Shown: piece after piece, positions 1-11,289 of the stretch
Layout: each line of letters begins with the position of its first letter
How positions within the stretch are numbered: position 1 is the stretch's first letter
Notes under the pieces: generated by a model
Seen by the model: only the letters and a program-made list of their open reading frames with translations
Database searches by the model: none
Told to the model about the DNA's origin: nothing
Made by a program: the position numbers and the translations under genes
Origin: Termitomyces sp. T153
Lineage: Eukaryota; Basidiomycota; Agaricomycetes; Agaricales; Lyophyllaceae
Length of the DNA: 64,000 bases
Direction of reading: 5' to 3'
NCBI GenBank assembly: GCA_018296165.2
Contig: JACKQL020000007.1
Location: 1,533,181 to 1,597,180 of the forward strand

Positions 1-276
1 AAGAAGATGAAACCTCGTTACCTAGGCCCACTAGTGGTAATCTCTCGCAACTGTGGAGGCGCTTACATTGTTTGTGAATTAGATGGCTCCATATTACATC
101 ACCCCGTTGCCGCCTTTTGCCTAGTCCCCTATTTCGCTAGAGAACACATAACAGTGCCTAGTGATGCTTTTGACGTCGACACCTCTCGACTCAGAGAACT
201 GGAGCAGACTGAACTCGTCGACGACGACAATACTGGCAACATCACCAATGAAGAAGAAAACTACCTTTTTCACTAA
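1..276 (+). CDS. C-terminal tail of Ty3/gypsy (family A) polyprotein, cut by window edge
   Basis: An open frame enters from the left edge and stops at 276. It encodes the post-integrase tail of a basidiomycete Ty3/gypsy polyprotein, with the typical series MKPRYLGPLVVISRN, AYIVCELDGSILHHPVAAF and a closing acidic stretch. The tail follows the integrase and probably helps bind or position the cDNA. A decayed homologue lies at 13480-13790 (CPHYLGLLLGISWN, STYILCELNGSVLH), so the family assignment rests on two copies in this window. This copy has no internal stop and many CpGs, so it is the youngest gypsy sequence here. RT, RNase H and integrase core lie outside the window. Confidence 0.8.
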   Translation, partial: KKMKPRYLGPLVVISRNCGGAYIVCELDGSILHHPVAAFCLVPYFAREHITVPSDAFDVDTSRLRELEQTELVDDDNTGNITNEEENYLFH

Positions 277-661
277 GCTTTAGCAACTTATTTTGACTCT
301 GCTTCGTTTCTTATTGTGCCAACCCCCCCTATTATCTAGGAAACTATCACGAATACAACCCATTACTTGACATTCCTTCCTTGTTTCAATGCTGTGCTTG
401 GCCCTTCTGTTGCTAGTGCTCAGCACGTCTCCAGAGGTGCTTCGCCATGATGATTTACTGAGCGTTTGCCATCAGACGTCGCTAGTGTTAGGCAACAGTT
501 GCTAGTACCCCCAAGTGATTTCGCTCTCTTTTTTTTCTGTTCCATCGGTTTCTGAGTCTTCGCTAAAATATACTATACATTTTTTTGGGGCCCCTTAAGG
601 GGGCTAGTCTATGTCCGTACTATAAAAACTAAAAAGAAAAATTTACAGGAGGCGACTGGTG
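277..661. other. Spacer between convergent retroelement genes, with a GC-rich palindrome
   Basis: This non-coding spacer separates the polyprotein stop from the 3' end of the antisense accessory gene. It carries the perfect 12-bp palindrome CCCCTTAAGGGG at 591-602, next to a T-run (582-587). The older copy of the element has several related palindromes in the same place (14142-14260). A hairpin or two-way transcript end is inferred from the position between convergent genes. Confidence 0.5.
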
Positions 662-2734
662 CTAAGCGTCGAGGTCAGCGTCGTCGTCAGGCACCTCCAT
701 CACCCCTGCCTCCTCCCAATCTCCCTCTCCGACGTTGTTCTCCTCTTGCCAGGCCAAGAAGGCCTGACAGTCGCACTGATATCCCGCCAGTGTCGCCAAC
801 GTTTGCTTAGCAACAGTGTAACGAGCCCGCGCTGCTAACAACTCCTCCCTGGCTGCCTCCAGCTCCCTCTGGAACCGCTGTTCCACTCCTGCCGCCCTCT
901 CATCGAAATCCACTAGTGATGCCGCTGATGTTAGTGGTGTCAGCCAACTAAGGTCCTTGCCCAGCCATTCCAGCTTGTCGTTGCCAACCTGGCGCAAAGG
1001 CGTGTTGCTCCAGGTCCCCTAGCAAAATGGTTAGCGATCAAGAAACTAGCAAAAGAGAAGGACTTACCCTTCGCCGGACTTTGGCTTCCTCAGCCCTCTC
1101 CTCCTCCATGTTGCTTGCCTCCCGCTCTGCCTCAGTGACCATCGCTCAGGGAGTAGTCTCCCTCATCTCCACATCCCCCTCTCCCTCCTCGCTAGTGACT
1201 ATTTGAGGTCGCTTAGCGCTAGCAACCAATGCAGGACTTGCTGCTTGTTTTCGTGCCAAGGGCACATCGCCGTTGCTGTCGTTGTTGTCCTCGTCGCTCT
1301 CCACCACCTCTCTGCTCTTCACCTTAGCGCCTCCACTGCCTCCAACCACAGCTCCCTCCTGTGATGTCGGTAGGAGCAAGCTCAAATGCTTGACCTCAAT
1401 GTGCTCCCCTCACCTTGCCAACTCCCTCTGTCGCTCCACAAAAGCCCTTGCATTCCTTACCAACGCCACCTTTGTCGCTATTCTCTTAGCGAACTTGCCG
1501 CCAGTGCTCCTCAATGACCATCCGCTGTGCGAGCAGCTTTTCCTTGTACTGTTGCAGCGATAACAGGGCTGGACCCCAGTGGGGTACCAGCAGCCCTCTG
1601 GGTCATTATCGGCCCAACAGTTGTCGCAATAGAGGAATTTGTTAGCGACACAGAAAGAAACAATTGCTAAGTGCTTACCGCTCCTTGCGTATGCTTATAC
1701 TCTTGTCACTTCTCTAGCAACACCGTTACTTTCCCCTTGGCCTTCTCTAACTTCACCCCAGCTCCCAGTCCAGTGTCCACCACCGTCGAGGCCTTTTGCC
1801 AACGAAGGAGTGTCACCAAGCGCTTGTCGGTAAACGTTTCTTCACTATGATCCTGCAAGAAAAAGTTAGTGAGCGTTGTCAAGAGTTAGCAAAGAAGAAG
1901 AAAAGGGACTCACCTCAATATCCTCGTCCTCTTCTTCCTGTGCCTTTCCCTTTCCCTTCTCTTTGCTCCTTGGGGTTGTCACCAGTCTTGGCGACGTCGC
2001 CAACCCCCTAGCAACGCCACCAGCCGCAGCCTTGGGAGTCGAGGGGCCCGCCTCCTGAATGTCCCCACGATTTGCTGCCTCATCGTCCCCACGACCCTTG
2101 CTCCGTCCCTCCCCCCTCACCACCACTAATGCACCTACCAGGTGCTGAAAGAAGAACTGGTCATTTGGCGACAATTCTTCAAAAAGCTGACATACTTTAG
2201 TAGTGTTGCTAGTGCTAGTGACTGCCGGGGCACTTACCATCATTCCCGCAGTAAGGTCGTCCATTAGGAATTCTAAGGAGGGATCGACTGGTGCCTAGCG
2301 ATCGAGTTAGAAATGTCATTGAGAAAATAAAAGCAAAGACTTATGAAATGAACGTCAAATGGGCGAACCCATTCCTCCCCCTTGTACTGCTCGTATAACT
2401 GGTGACACTCCTTCTCGACAGTCGCCAACTCCGGCCACTCAACTCCACTCCCCGTGGTCTTGAACCATTGCAGCCACGTCTGAAAGATAGCGGTGACTGC
2501 CAAGCGAGGATCCTTCACCAGGGAAGCACGAGCCATGGCAAGCAATCGGTTGACACGTTCCAGGAAGGCATGGGCCATCATAGTCTTTTTGAACTGAGAG
2601 GCCAGATTGGACATAGCGATAAGATCGAGATGGTAGGGGAGAATAGTAGATAAGAAGAAAGTGGGGATGATGAAGTTCAAGCAATACTGCCAGCCAGTTT
2701 TTATTTGAATCTCTTTGGCGCACGGACCAGGCAA
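662..2734 (-). pseudogene. Spliced antisense accessory gene of gypsy family A (Zn2Cys6-like cluster plus coiled coil), slightly decayed
   Basis: The gene lies antisense to the polyprotein, between it and the 3' LTR. Clear exons in coding order are 2734-2354 (start uncertain; motif TGSGVEWPEL), 2294-2238 (PVDPSLEFLMDDLTAGMM), 2186-1914 (LSPNDQFFFQHL, then basic/acidic low complexity), 1852-1679, a cysteine exon, and a last exon ending at 662. Introns are about 50-60 nt with GT-AG ends (2295-2353, 2187-2237, 1853-1913). The cysteine exon (1533-1628) encodes C-x2-C-x8-C-x8-C-x2-C-x6-C, close to the fungal binuclear zinc cluster. The last exon is a predicted coiled coil (FQRELEAAREELLAARAR). One in-frame TGA (1706-1708) breaks this copy; a CGA origin would fit. 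Function is unknown; DNA or RNA binding is inferred from the cluster. Confidence 0.6.
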
Positions 2735-2787
2735 TCAAGCACGTGACTTCGAGGTTGACTGAGTCAATATTTCAGTATGGGGGAGGA
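2735..2787 (+). promoter_or_regulatory. Polypurine tract region before 3' LTR
   Basis: The run GGGGGAGGATGA ends directly at the LTR start. The same context (GAGGAGGATGA) precedes the homologous LTR at 16518. It would prime plus-strand cDNA synthesis. Confidence 0.5.
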
Positions 2788-3556
2788 TGATGAGCCCCAG
2801 TTATTGCTGAGCACCATTTTCGGCATTCTTTTGGCATTGCAGACTTAGCGGCAGCTGACTACTTTGTATTTGACACAAGTCACAACACTCAGCACATGGG
2901 ACTGAGCCTGAGGGTTGGACCAAAGCACGAGACCCTAGCGACCACGAGACTTATCGAGCACGAGAAATATCACGTGGAGTCTGGAGCTTGGGCCTAGATC
3001 ATCAAGGCCTAGACCCCCTAGCAACGGCTATTAGCGACCCTAGCAATTCTGGCAAACAAAACAATGTTCTTCTACCATATATGGACAAATTATCAGACGT
3101 GTACCTTTTTTTACTATCAGTTTGTTTGCCAAGCTTACCAACATACTTGAACAGCGTCTACGCTTCAGGTGTTGACATTGGACTCCTTTTTTGTTTTGGT
3201 TTTTGTTAGCAATTAAGCATTGCCAAGACTTTGCCTAGGATTTTTCATTTAGTCACAGACTGACGCCTTGTATGCACCATAAGCACAGTGACAGACGCCG
3301 TCACTTGTAGTATTTATTTGTTTACTTTCACATACTATACTTCAAAACGTATAAATACTGATTGTACATAGACACTATACATATACACATACCCACAGAG
3401 AAGAGAACAGAGAACCCCCTTCGAAGTTGACTAGCTGCTCTCTCTCTCTCTCTCTAAGCCTACCAGCTTGAGATTACACTTTGCCTTTCTTTCCCTTATC
3501 CTGTCTTTGACTCTGGCTTAGTGACAAGCCTCCTCAACTTCAACTTTGACTTAGTT
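2788..3556 (+). repeat. LTR of gypsy family A (LTR-A), young copy
   Basis: The LTR begins TGATGAGCCCCAG, as does the copy at 63932. It ends just before the primer-binding-site-like TGGTACCAACTGCGGGTGCC (3557-3576). Related full or partial copies are at 8788, 32017, 27439-28143 (minus) and 57095 (minus). It contains a CT microsatellite near 3438-3456 and many CpGs. It is followed by a primer site and leader, so in this position it acts as a 5' LTR although its left side is a 3' end. Confidence 0.75.
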
Positions 3557-4002
3557 TGGTACCAACTGCGGGTGCCTATTCATGTTAATTTGACTTAGCA
3601 ATGCTAGCGACTTTGGCTAGTAACTAGATCATGTTTGTCCCCTAGTTCCCCTCCTTCCTTTACTGTCTGCTCTTTCCCTACTCTTCTCACCACTGTTACG
3701 ACAACCTCAGCTGGCGATAGTGCCTTCTTTCTACTCCACCCCACATCACAACTTTTGCTCTAGTTCTCTGGGATGGTTACTGACTTGCCCTCAACTATTA
3801 GATTCCTACTGCTAGCTACCCTATCTAGTGACTAGTGTCAGGTCCTCTCTTTAGGTTTCCTGCATGGCACTAGGCGACATAGGAGCACATCACTGCACAT
3901 GTTGATCAGGGAGGCTTTGTAGCGCAGGCCGACTGGGACCAACCAATCAGCACGTGGTTCAATGAGGCATGGTGACCACCATGCTCATGACAGATCAGAA
4001 AA
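3557..4002 (+). other. Primer binding site, leader and gag start of a family A element
   Basis: The LTR end is followed by the same leader seen after the LTRs at 10650 and 32741 (repeated AGCAATGCTAGC-like words). The leader runs to ATGGCACTAGG-CGACATAGGAGC, which matches the gag start encoding MATRQHRSTS in other copies (11035, 33270) but carries a one-base deletion. CpG is still frequent here. Confidence 0.5.
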
Positions 4003-4682
4003 AGAGAAAGTTTCTCTGATGCGACAGATTTGGAAGAGGGCCTAGGTCTTCGCTGACCAAGCGGGTCATAGCATGGGTAGGTGCAAGGATAGGAGTCAAT
4101 AGTTCAATCAGGCTGCCAACACACTGTGTGGTCCATTGGATGGTCTGGTGAGGCTGAGCTGCTGCTGCTGGTTTGATTGGGTGCCTAGCCGAAAGGTGTG
4201 GCATGTCTGTCACTGGGTGGCACACTGGGCTATTCCATTGTGGGTTCCAAATCTCAGGATCAATCTTCCAAAAGTAGCGTCTGGGCATGGGGAGGGGTTT
4301 AGTTGTGAGACCCTTGCTGGGTGCGTGGGAGTGGGAGGCTATGAGCTGGCTGAGTGCCTCATTGTGGGACAATACCAGCATGCACACAGTAAGCCCTGCC
4401 AAGTACAGCTGGGTTTAGAAATTGGGATGGCACGTTAGTGGCAGATGGTGTGGGATTTAGCATGGGAAGTAGTATGAACTCTGACGAAGTCAAATTGTAG
4501 TAAAAAGTGGCTATGAGGCATAACTGGCATCAGCTGAAAAGGGATCAGGCCAGAGAACTAGCTGGAGTGTCTGTAATTACCACCCCCATTACGTACTGCA
4601 GGACCTAGGACACTATGGTCAAGAGGGAGTCTCATGTACAAAAATAGGTCCTGAAAGAAATAAAATTGGTTCATCATCATCA
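4003..4682. repeat. Unidentified insert ending in an AT-rich, CAT-repeat tail
   Basis: This stretch replaces the left part of an LTR-T copy and matches nothing else in the window. It keeps about nine CpGs, more than the sequence after it. Its right end reads AATAAAATTGGTTCATCATC followed by further CAT units, which looks like a retroposon 3' tail. The open frames here (3995-4402 minus, 4136-4438 plus) show no recognisable domain. Confidence 0.3.
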
Positions 4683-4952
4683 TCTCAAATCTATCTCTTT
4701 TATCAGCTCCATCTCACCTCATCTATCTCAATTTCCTTTATTGTTCCTAAGTCCCTTTCAATATGAACTCTGCACATATGTTACAATCCTCTAAACATTC
4801 ATAAGCTAACTCTGGACCTTGCACTACACTTATTTCTAAGACCCATCACTCTTAACTGATTCCCCAGCTAGGTTATAAGCACAGGACATCATGTCTGCCT
4901 AGTAAGAACTTGCTCAGTTAAGCTGAGCCCCCATAGTTAGTGGAACCTGACA
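4683..4952 (+). repeat. 3' part of an LTR-T (5' part missing)
   Basis: The segment aligns with the last 270 bp of the other LTR-T copies (CTCAAATCTATCTCTTTT through the closing GTGGAACCTGACA). It includes the shared block TCTGCCTAGTAAGAACTTGC. The usual start TGTCACAACCC is absent, so the copy is truncated. Confidence 0.65.
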
Positions 4953-5783
4953 CTGGCAATGGAGGGCCTACCTCAAGGGAGCTTTGCACTGCATTTAAGT
5001 CTACTCTGACCACAATAGCTTGCAATACTTTACCACCACAAAACAGCTCAGCTGCCATCAAGCTCACTGGTCCAAAACCCTCTCTGAGTATGACTTCACC
5101 ATCCACTATTGCCCTGATTGACTCAGCACAAAACCCAATGCCCTCACTCAAAGGTCTGACATGTATCCAGAGCAGTTGTTTGAGGCTGAGCAGAATGCAT
5201 TTAACCATTGAGTAGTAATCCCCCCTGAGCATTTGCATGTCATGCTGATTATGAATGAAAAGGGAATCCTCCACCAAATCAGAAACACCCCTGAACTCCT
5301 TTACCCAGCACAACTCCTGCAATCACTCTGCCAACAAGCCAGCTGTCAACTAACCCCTCATACTATCTCTGGACCATTGTCTGAATGCTTGACAGGCAAT
5401 GCTAATGTAGATGCAGAACAGGCTTCTCACCAGACTTGAATTCATGAGGTTTTACATTTGGACAGTAACAGACCTAGGCCCTTTTTTACAAAGAACACAT
5501 TAAGTTGCTAGAGAGGGAACTAATCATGTGTGCTAAAAGTTACTGCCTGGCCCCTCAGTCTGCCCCAGCTCCTGCCACTGTCAATCCAGTTCCTGCCACT
5601 CCTAATGCTTCTGTTGCTGGCAAAGTGCCAGAACCAGCTCCTTGTCCTGCCACCACTGCCCCAATTGCTAGTGCTAACAACCTTCAGCCACCTCTATACC
5701 CATTCTCTAGTATCCTGAATTGCTATGTCCCTCTCAACACTCATAACTTTGCTGCCCCTGACAAGTGCCAAGATGGCACTTAA
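4953..5783 (+). pseudogene. Decayed gag of gypsy family A
   Basis: This is the capsid-coding region in broken frames. Recognisable pieces are FMRFYIWTVTDLGPF (frame near 5440), then after a frame change KLLERELIMCAKSYCLAP, then a Pro/Ala-rich linker to 5783. Several stops and at least one frameshift separate the pieces. It precedes the protease-RT frame at 5790, in the order expected for a gypsy element. Confidence 0.5.
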
Positions 5784-5789
5784 CAAACA

Positions 5790-8787
5790 ATGCCTCCAAT
5801 TTATGACATTGAACAGACTAAAGCAGTTTTTGATTGCATTTTGCAGACCAAGATTACAGTCTTGGTTGGTGAATTGTGCTCACTCTCCTTAGATATTTAC
5901 AATCAATTTTGCAACACTGTCACTCCCAAGCACAATTTAGCCACCAATGGACTTTCTAAACATGATGCCTTCATTGAAGAAATTCTGTCAACCTTTGCTT
6001 ATAATGACACCACATTTAGCCTGTCTTCAAATGTTGCTACTGTTCAGGCTATTTCGAAATATCTAGCACCAGTCACCTCCATTGATCTGGTTGAGGCTTA
6101 CATTGAGTCTGTATCTCCAGGTCAAGACCCAGTTGTACTCACTTGCACCAAGGAAGCCCAGTCTATTTGGTTGATCATAATGCTCATTGACAATTGTCAA
6201 GAAATTGAATGCATTGTTGATAGTAGGTCTGAGATCATCTCTATGTTGGCTGAACTTGCTAGTAAACTCTCCTTGACTTATGATCCAAGCATGGTACTCA
6301 ACATGCAGAGCACTAATGGTACCATGAGTTGATTGCTTGGCCTAGCACACAACATCCCCTATACCATTGGTGACATTATGTTGTATTTGTAGATTCATGT
6401 CCTCAGATCTCCACTTTACAACACTCTACTTGGCCACCCCTTTGATGTTTTGACTTGCAGTGTTGTTAAGATGCTTAGCAACCAGGAAATAATGCTAAGA
6501 ATTACTAACCCCAACACTGGGTTTTGATGCATCATACCCACATTTTCTAGAGGCAGGCCTAAGTGACCCTGCCAGCAGTTTTGCTACAATGAAAACATAT
6601 TGCCCCAGTGCCAATGTTGCTGCCATTACCACAATTAGCAGCAGTGCTAGTGACCTGGCACTAGCAATTGAATACCATCACCAGACCAGACAAGTTTCTT
6701 TTCTTTCTTGTGTTGAGTTAGATGACATTTTACCTACAGACAATTTACTTGCAGAAAACCTACAAAGTCCTTCTCTTGCTTATCCATATGCTACAGCCCC
6801 ATCTCTTTTTGATCCAATACCTACTGATTCCCATGTTATATCCACAGATGTTCCTGATCCCCAAATTCTGGGACTTACCACCACAACTCCCCACTCCACT
6901 ACTACCAATGTTGCTTTGGATGTCTTTATTTATTACCCTTTTCCAGCTGTTTTTGTTGCTAACAAAGCTAAATGCAAAGGTGTTCAGGTTGAAGAGAAAT
7001 ACAAGCCTGTCACCTTGAAAACCAAGCCCATTGCTAGCCAAGTTTCAAAAGACTTCTGCATTGAGCACAAAATCATTGGCAATTCTCTAGCAACTATGGT
7101 GACACTTGATCCCAACCCACCTCCTTTTGTACCAACCAGGCAATTTACTGATGAGCACAAAGCATCATTTGTTAGCAAACACAACACTAGCTTCCTCACT
7201 AGTGATGAACTCCCAATATTGGTCAACCTTGTCACTAAGCAAAATCAGGCTTTTGCTTGGGATGACTCTGAATGTGGCAGCTTGCACCCAGACTTCTTCC
7301 CTCCAGTATGCATACCAACAGTTCTGCACATTCTTTGGGTTCAATATGATTGGCCTATCCTACCTGGCCTGGAAAAGGAAGTCTGCAAGATCATATGCGA
7401 TAAAATCAATGCTGGCATTTACAAACCTTCTAACTCAGCCTACTGCTCACACTGGGTCTGTGTTCTCAAGAAGAATGGTAAGCTCCAACTTGTACACAGT
7501 CTAGAGCTGCTAAACAAGGTGACCATTCATCACTCTGGAGTCCCACCATTTCCAGATCACATTTCTGAGTCTTTTGCTAGGCACATCTATGGTGCTACTC
7601 TTGACCTCTATGTTGGCTATGATGAGTGCTTGATTCACCCTTCCTCTTGCAACTTAATGGCCTTCCAGACCCTGTTTGGCACCTTGTGATTTGTGATGCT
7701 GTCAATGGGTTGGACCAACTTGGTCACAATATTCCACAACAACATTAACCTCATCTTGCAACCCAAGATCTCTCATAAGATGCTCAGCTTCATCAATGAC
7801 ATTGGCACTAAAGGGCCCAAGGACTGGATGTTGATCAATGGCATTTCTGCTAAGCATTTTGACAACCCAAACATTTGTCTAGTGCTCTGGGGTTTCTTCA
7901 AACTTCTTAATTGCATCTTCCAGCATATGTATCATGGCAGTACATTCTCAGGTTATACACTAATCCTTTACACTCTCAAGATGAAGATCCTCAGTCATAT
8001 CTGCATGTTAGAAGGTCAAGTCTATAAAGAGAGTTGCTTGGTGCTAATTGAGTGCTGGGGACCTTGTAATTGGAAGTTTGTGCCTGCTTCAGTATAGTTG
8101 GCACTCTCAGGATCTTTGTCAAAAACTTTGAACACAGAGCCCACCACCTGACAAAATTGATGCATACTGTTATTGACTTTGAGTTCAGCCCTGACCAAGT
8201 CAATGCTCAGTGCAACCTTGTGCAGGTGCTACAAGATGCTAAGCCTTTAGTCCCTATTGATCAAGAATCTGCTGACACAGTTATCCTAGTGATTGACACT
8301 TTGTACATTGCAGTTGGGTTCTACCTCTGCCAGTGTTTTAGCAACTATTGTAAACAGTGTTGCTATAATTGATTTGGGTCATTAAAATTAACAACAGGGA
8401 AGTGCACTTCAGCCAGCCCAAGCTCAAGCTCTATGGTTTGTTTAGAGTGCTACAGGCCTTCTGTATGTACCTCCTTGATGGTTGACATGTGCTACATCAA
8501 GGGTATGCTCCAGAACCCTGATATCCAGCCTTCCACTAGCATGAACCATTGAATATGGCAATCTTAATGTTTCATTTCAAGCTGGTGCACATCAAGGGCA
8601 CTTTGCATGGCCCTGATGGACGTTTGTGATGACCACTGCAGCCTAGCAACTCAATGCCTGATGATAGTGACAATGATGTCTTCAAGGATTGGATGGACTG
8701 CATGCATGGCTTTGTGCATGACATACAGTTGCAAATATCCCTCCTTCATATATCAGCACCTGACAGATATCTGCCACCCTTAGTTGT
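5790..8787 (+). pseudogene. Decayed gypsy family A pol: protease, reverse transcriptase, RNase H
   Basis: The 5790-6332 frame holds a retropepsin-like segment with IECIVDSRSEIISM, where DSG has become DSR. The frame 6589-7689 carries the linker and RT start: VCVLKKNGKLQLVHSLELL, the SGVPPFPDH region, and LDLYVGYDECL. RT continues at 7693-8097 with MGWTNLVTIFHNN. The YIDD catalytic box reads FINDIGTKGP, so a catalytic Asp is lost. RNase H pieces follow (VIDTLYIAVGFYLCQC, FSQPKLKLYGLF-like) to about 8640. The segment 8654-8787 (DWMDCMHGFVHDIQ) matches the RNase H/integrase connector. Many stops show it is dead. An LTR-A interrupts it at 8788; the integrase resumes at about 11060. Confidence 0.8.
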
Positions 8788-9297
8788 TGATAAGACCCAA
8801 TTGTTGCTGGGCACCATTTTTGGCATTTCTGATTGAACAGCAGCTGACTAGAATTCCACATGACCATGCACAAGTCATGCCACTTCTCACATGAGGTCTA
8901 GCCCCAAGGTCTGGAATGATGTAACCTTTGCACAAGATTTTAGTGATCATGAGACTTCTGGATCATGAGCTTCATCATGTGGAGTCTAGCCTTTGGACCT
9001 AGAACAATAAGGCCAAGACCTTCATTAGCAATCATTGCTAGCAACATTACCTAGTGACAACAACACCTCTTCTCAACAATGGATATATTTAAGGCCATGT
9101 GACTTCTTACTTATCATTTTTCTTGTCTTGCTTACAAACATACCTGAATGGTGTTTACACTTCAGATATTGATGTTAGGTATGCTCTTTTATTGTTACTG
9201 ACATTTATTATACATCTTGTTGACATTGTGTACAAATACTTGGTTACCATACTGACATCCAGTATGTATCAGGGACTTTGGCAGATGCCATTGCTGG
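8788..9297 (+). repeat. LTR-A, left part (split by an LTR-T)
   Basis: It begins TGATAAGACCCAATTG and is colinear with the unbroken LTR-A at 32017-32741 up to GATGCCATTGCTGG. There a minus-strand LTR-T is inserted. The right part continues at 10447. CpG is almost absent. Confidence 0.75.
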
Positions 9298-10446
9298 TGT
9301 CAGGTTCCACTGACCATGGGGGCTCAGCTACACTGGGCAAGTCCTTACTAGGCGGACATGATTCCCTGCACTGACAACTGGGCATTTGGAGGTGTCCCAA
9401 ACACTGGGGACTTGTGAGGATAGTTGGTGGAGATTGATCCGAGCAAGTCCAGGGAGGTCCAGAGGAGTAGGGGACAAGCTGAGGGGAAGGGGGACAGGCT
9501 TGATGGGATTCAGGCACAAGTCTGTATGTGAGTATTGCAGGTGTGGAGGAGGCAGAGGCTATGCAAGTGATGGAAGCAGAGCTGGAGTTTGATAGGGGAT
9601 CAATGGAGGTTGATAGAGTTCAGAGCCAAGCATGTAGCAAGGTCCAGAGTTGGCTAAAGAGTGTCTGGGGATTCATAATCATAATTGCAGGGTTTGTGAA
9701 GGCATCAAGGTTGGGAAAGATAGGAACATGATGGATGGGATGGATCAAATGAGATGAGACAGAGTTGAATGAAATGAGATGGAGTTGAGACAAGATTGAG
9801 ATGAGAACAAGAATAGATTCAGGCAGAGATACAAAACAATAACAAAAACAATAACAGAATAGAGACAAGACAAGACTGGGAGACTGAGAGTAAGAAAATG
9901 AGATACAGAACACAAAACATGAGAGAGAAACAATCAGACCATAGATAATGTTAAGCAATATCAAGACTAGAGTATGAAGAGCTACTCTATGTCTTATATA
10001 CTGACTACTGGAGAGCTCCAGGGAACGTCAGCTATGGCAGTGGGGCTTGGTGGAGCTCAATGGAGTCAATGGGTGTCAGTTACAATCAGAGGGTGGGCTG
10101 CATTGATATGTTGATGGGATCAATTGGTGATGTGAGCTGTTCCGAGGTTGTCATGATACTCCAAAGTAAGTTGGAGGAACCAGGGTGTTGAGTTGATAAT
10201 GTGTAACAGGGTTAGGCACAGTGGGGGAATGGTCCCAGGGGCTCAGGAGGTCCAGGGGAAGCATTGCCGACTGTGGGGAAGACATCAGAGTTGGCCAGGG
10301 GGCCATTGGAGTTAGCCAAGAATGTGTTGGAGTTAGCCAGAGTAGGCATGGAGCACTGTGGAAGTTTGGTGAGGCATTGGGGGAGGTTCTGGGGGGGTGG
10401 GGGGTCATTGGGCAATGTGCAGGGGTCCAGGGAACGGGTTGTGACA
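9298..10446 (-). repeat. Solo LTR-T inserted in LTR-A, minus orientation, TSD GCTGG
   Basis: Read on the minus strand it starts TGTCACAACCC and ends GGAACCTGACA, the same ends as the other LTR-T copies. It is flanked by the 5-bp target duplication GCTGG (9293-9297 and 10447-10451). The duplication and the colinearity with the empty site near 32540 (CATCACTGGTGGTG) show a solo LTR insertion. Near 10270-10360 it has the 21-bp internal repeats typical of this LTR. Confidence 0.85.
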
Positions 10447-10650
10447 GCTGGTGGTGACTAATATTTTCTTTCTGACTACTATACCTATGAACAGTATAAC
10501 TACTGTCTGTACATAGAGACAAAAAAAACCAACAGAGTATCATTCCCCTCATTAGCTCTCAGCTTACCAGCTTCAGATTACCTATTGCTCTCTTTCATCA
10601 TCACCAACAACTTAGTGACAAGTCTTGACAACCTTATACTTGATCTAGCA
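10447..10650 (+). repeat. LTR-A, right part
   Basis: The sequence resumes with GCTGGTGGTGACTAATATT, matching LTR-A after the insertion point, and ends TGATCTAGCA. The primer-site-like TGGGTGCCAACTGTGGGTGC follows at 10651. Confidence 0.7.
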
Positions 10651-11060
10651 TGGGTGCCAACTGTGGGTGCCCTTAGTGTTATTACAACTTAGCAATGCTA
10701 GCAACTATGGCTAGTAATTAGTTTGCATTCATCCCCCAGTTCACATAAACTTCATTCCTTCCTTGTTCCCCACTCCCTTTCTATTGCATAGTTCCCCTTT
10801 TCTAGCAACTGTTTTTTCTCTGTCTCTTTCTCCTTCTATTTCCCAGCAACCTTTTGTTACTGTCTAGCAAGTCAGCCTAATGATAGCAAGCCTTTTCACT
10901 TGACTCCTCATTCCCTTCACATCAATTAGCTCTTGCTTTTTGGGATGGTTACTGACTTGCCCCCTATTAACTTCCTATTGCCAGCTACCCTATCTAGTTT
11001 CCAGTGTTTAGGTCTTCTTTTTGGTTTCCTGCATGGCAGCTAGGCAGCATAGGAGCACAT
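10651..11060 (+). other. Primer binding site, leader and gag start of a truncated family A element
   Basis: This is the same leader as at 3557 and 32742. A short gag start (MAARQHRSTS, ATG at 11033) then runs straight into host polyprotein sequence. The inserted element therefore has lost everything beyond its first gag codons. Confidence 0.5.
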
Positions 11061-11289
11061 CATTGCTTACACTCCACTGCCATTGCAACTGTAGCAATGA
11101 TGGCAGCAACTCTGATGAGACTCCTCCATTATGTCTATCTCTTGCCAATGAGCCTCAGCTGCTTTGCAACAACAGCAGTACTTTGACTTACAATGCCATA
11201 CCTTGTAGTGCTAAAGCTTTAGCAGAAGACCAGCACCTCCTATCCATATACTAGTGGCTTAGTGACCTGAAGCAACCAGAACACCTTAG
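11061..11289 (+). pseudogene. Gypsy family A pol fragment: RNase H-integrase connector
   Basis: The frame reads CSAKALAEDQHLLSIY, stop, WLSDLKQPEHLS. Across the LTR-T it continues at 12460 as NVEYTTFVCYATTFFLADGK, the usual lead-in to the integrase zinc domain. This shows the LTR-T at 11290 split one continuous polyprotein. Confidence 0.65.

Noticed and set aside
4918..5322. 134-aa minus-strand open frame
   Set aside because: It crosses the LTR-T end into decayed gag on the other strand and shows no domain; judged a shadow frame.
10151..10552. Open frames with LANSD/ANSN-type repeats in the LTR-T copies (also 11321-11606, 33601-34011, 59046-59243, 61429-61725)
   Set aside because: They come from a 21-bp tandem repeat inside the LTR; 21 is a multiple of three, so frames stay open by chance.
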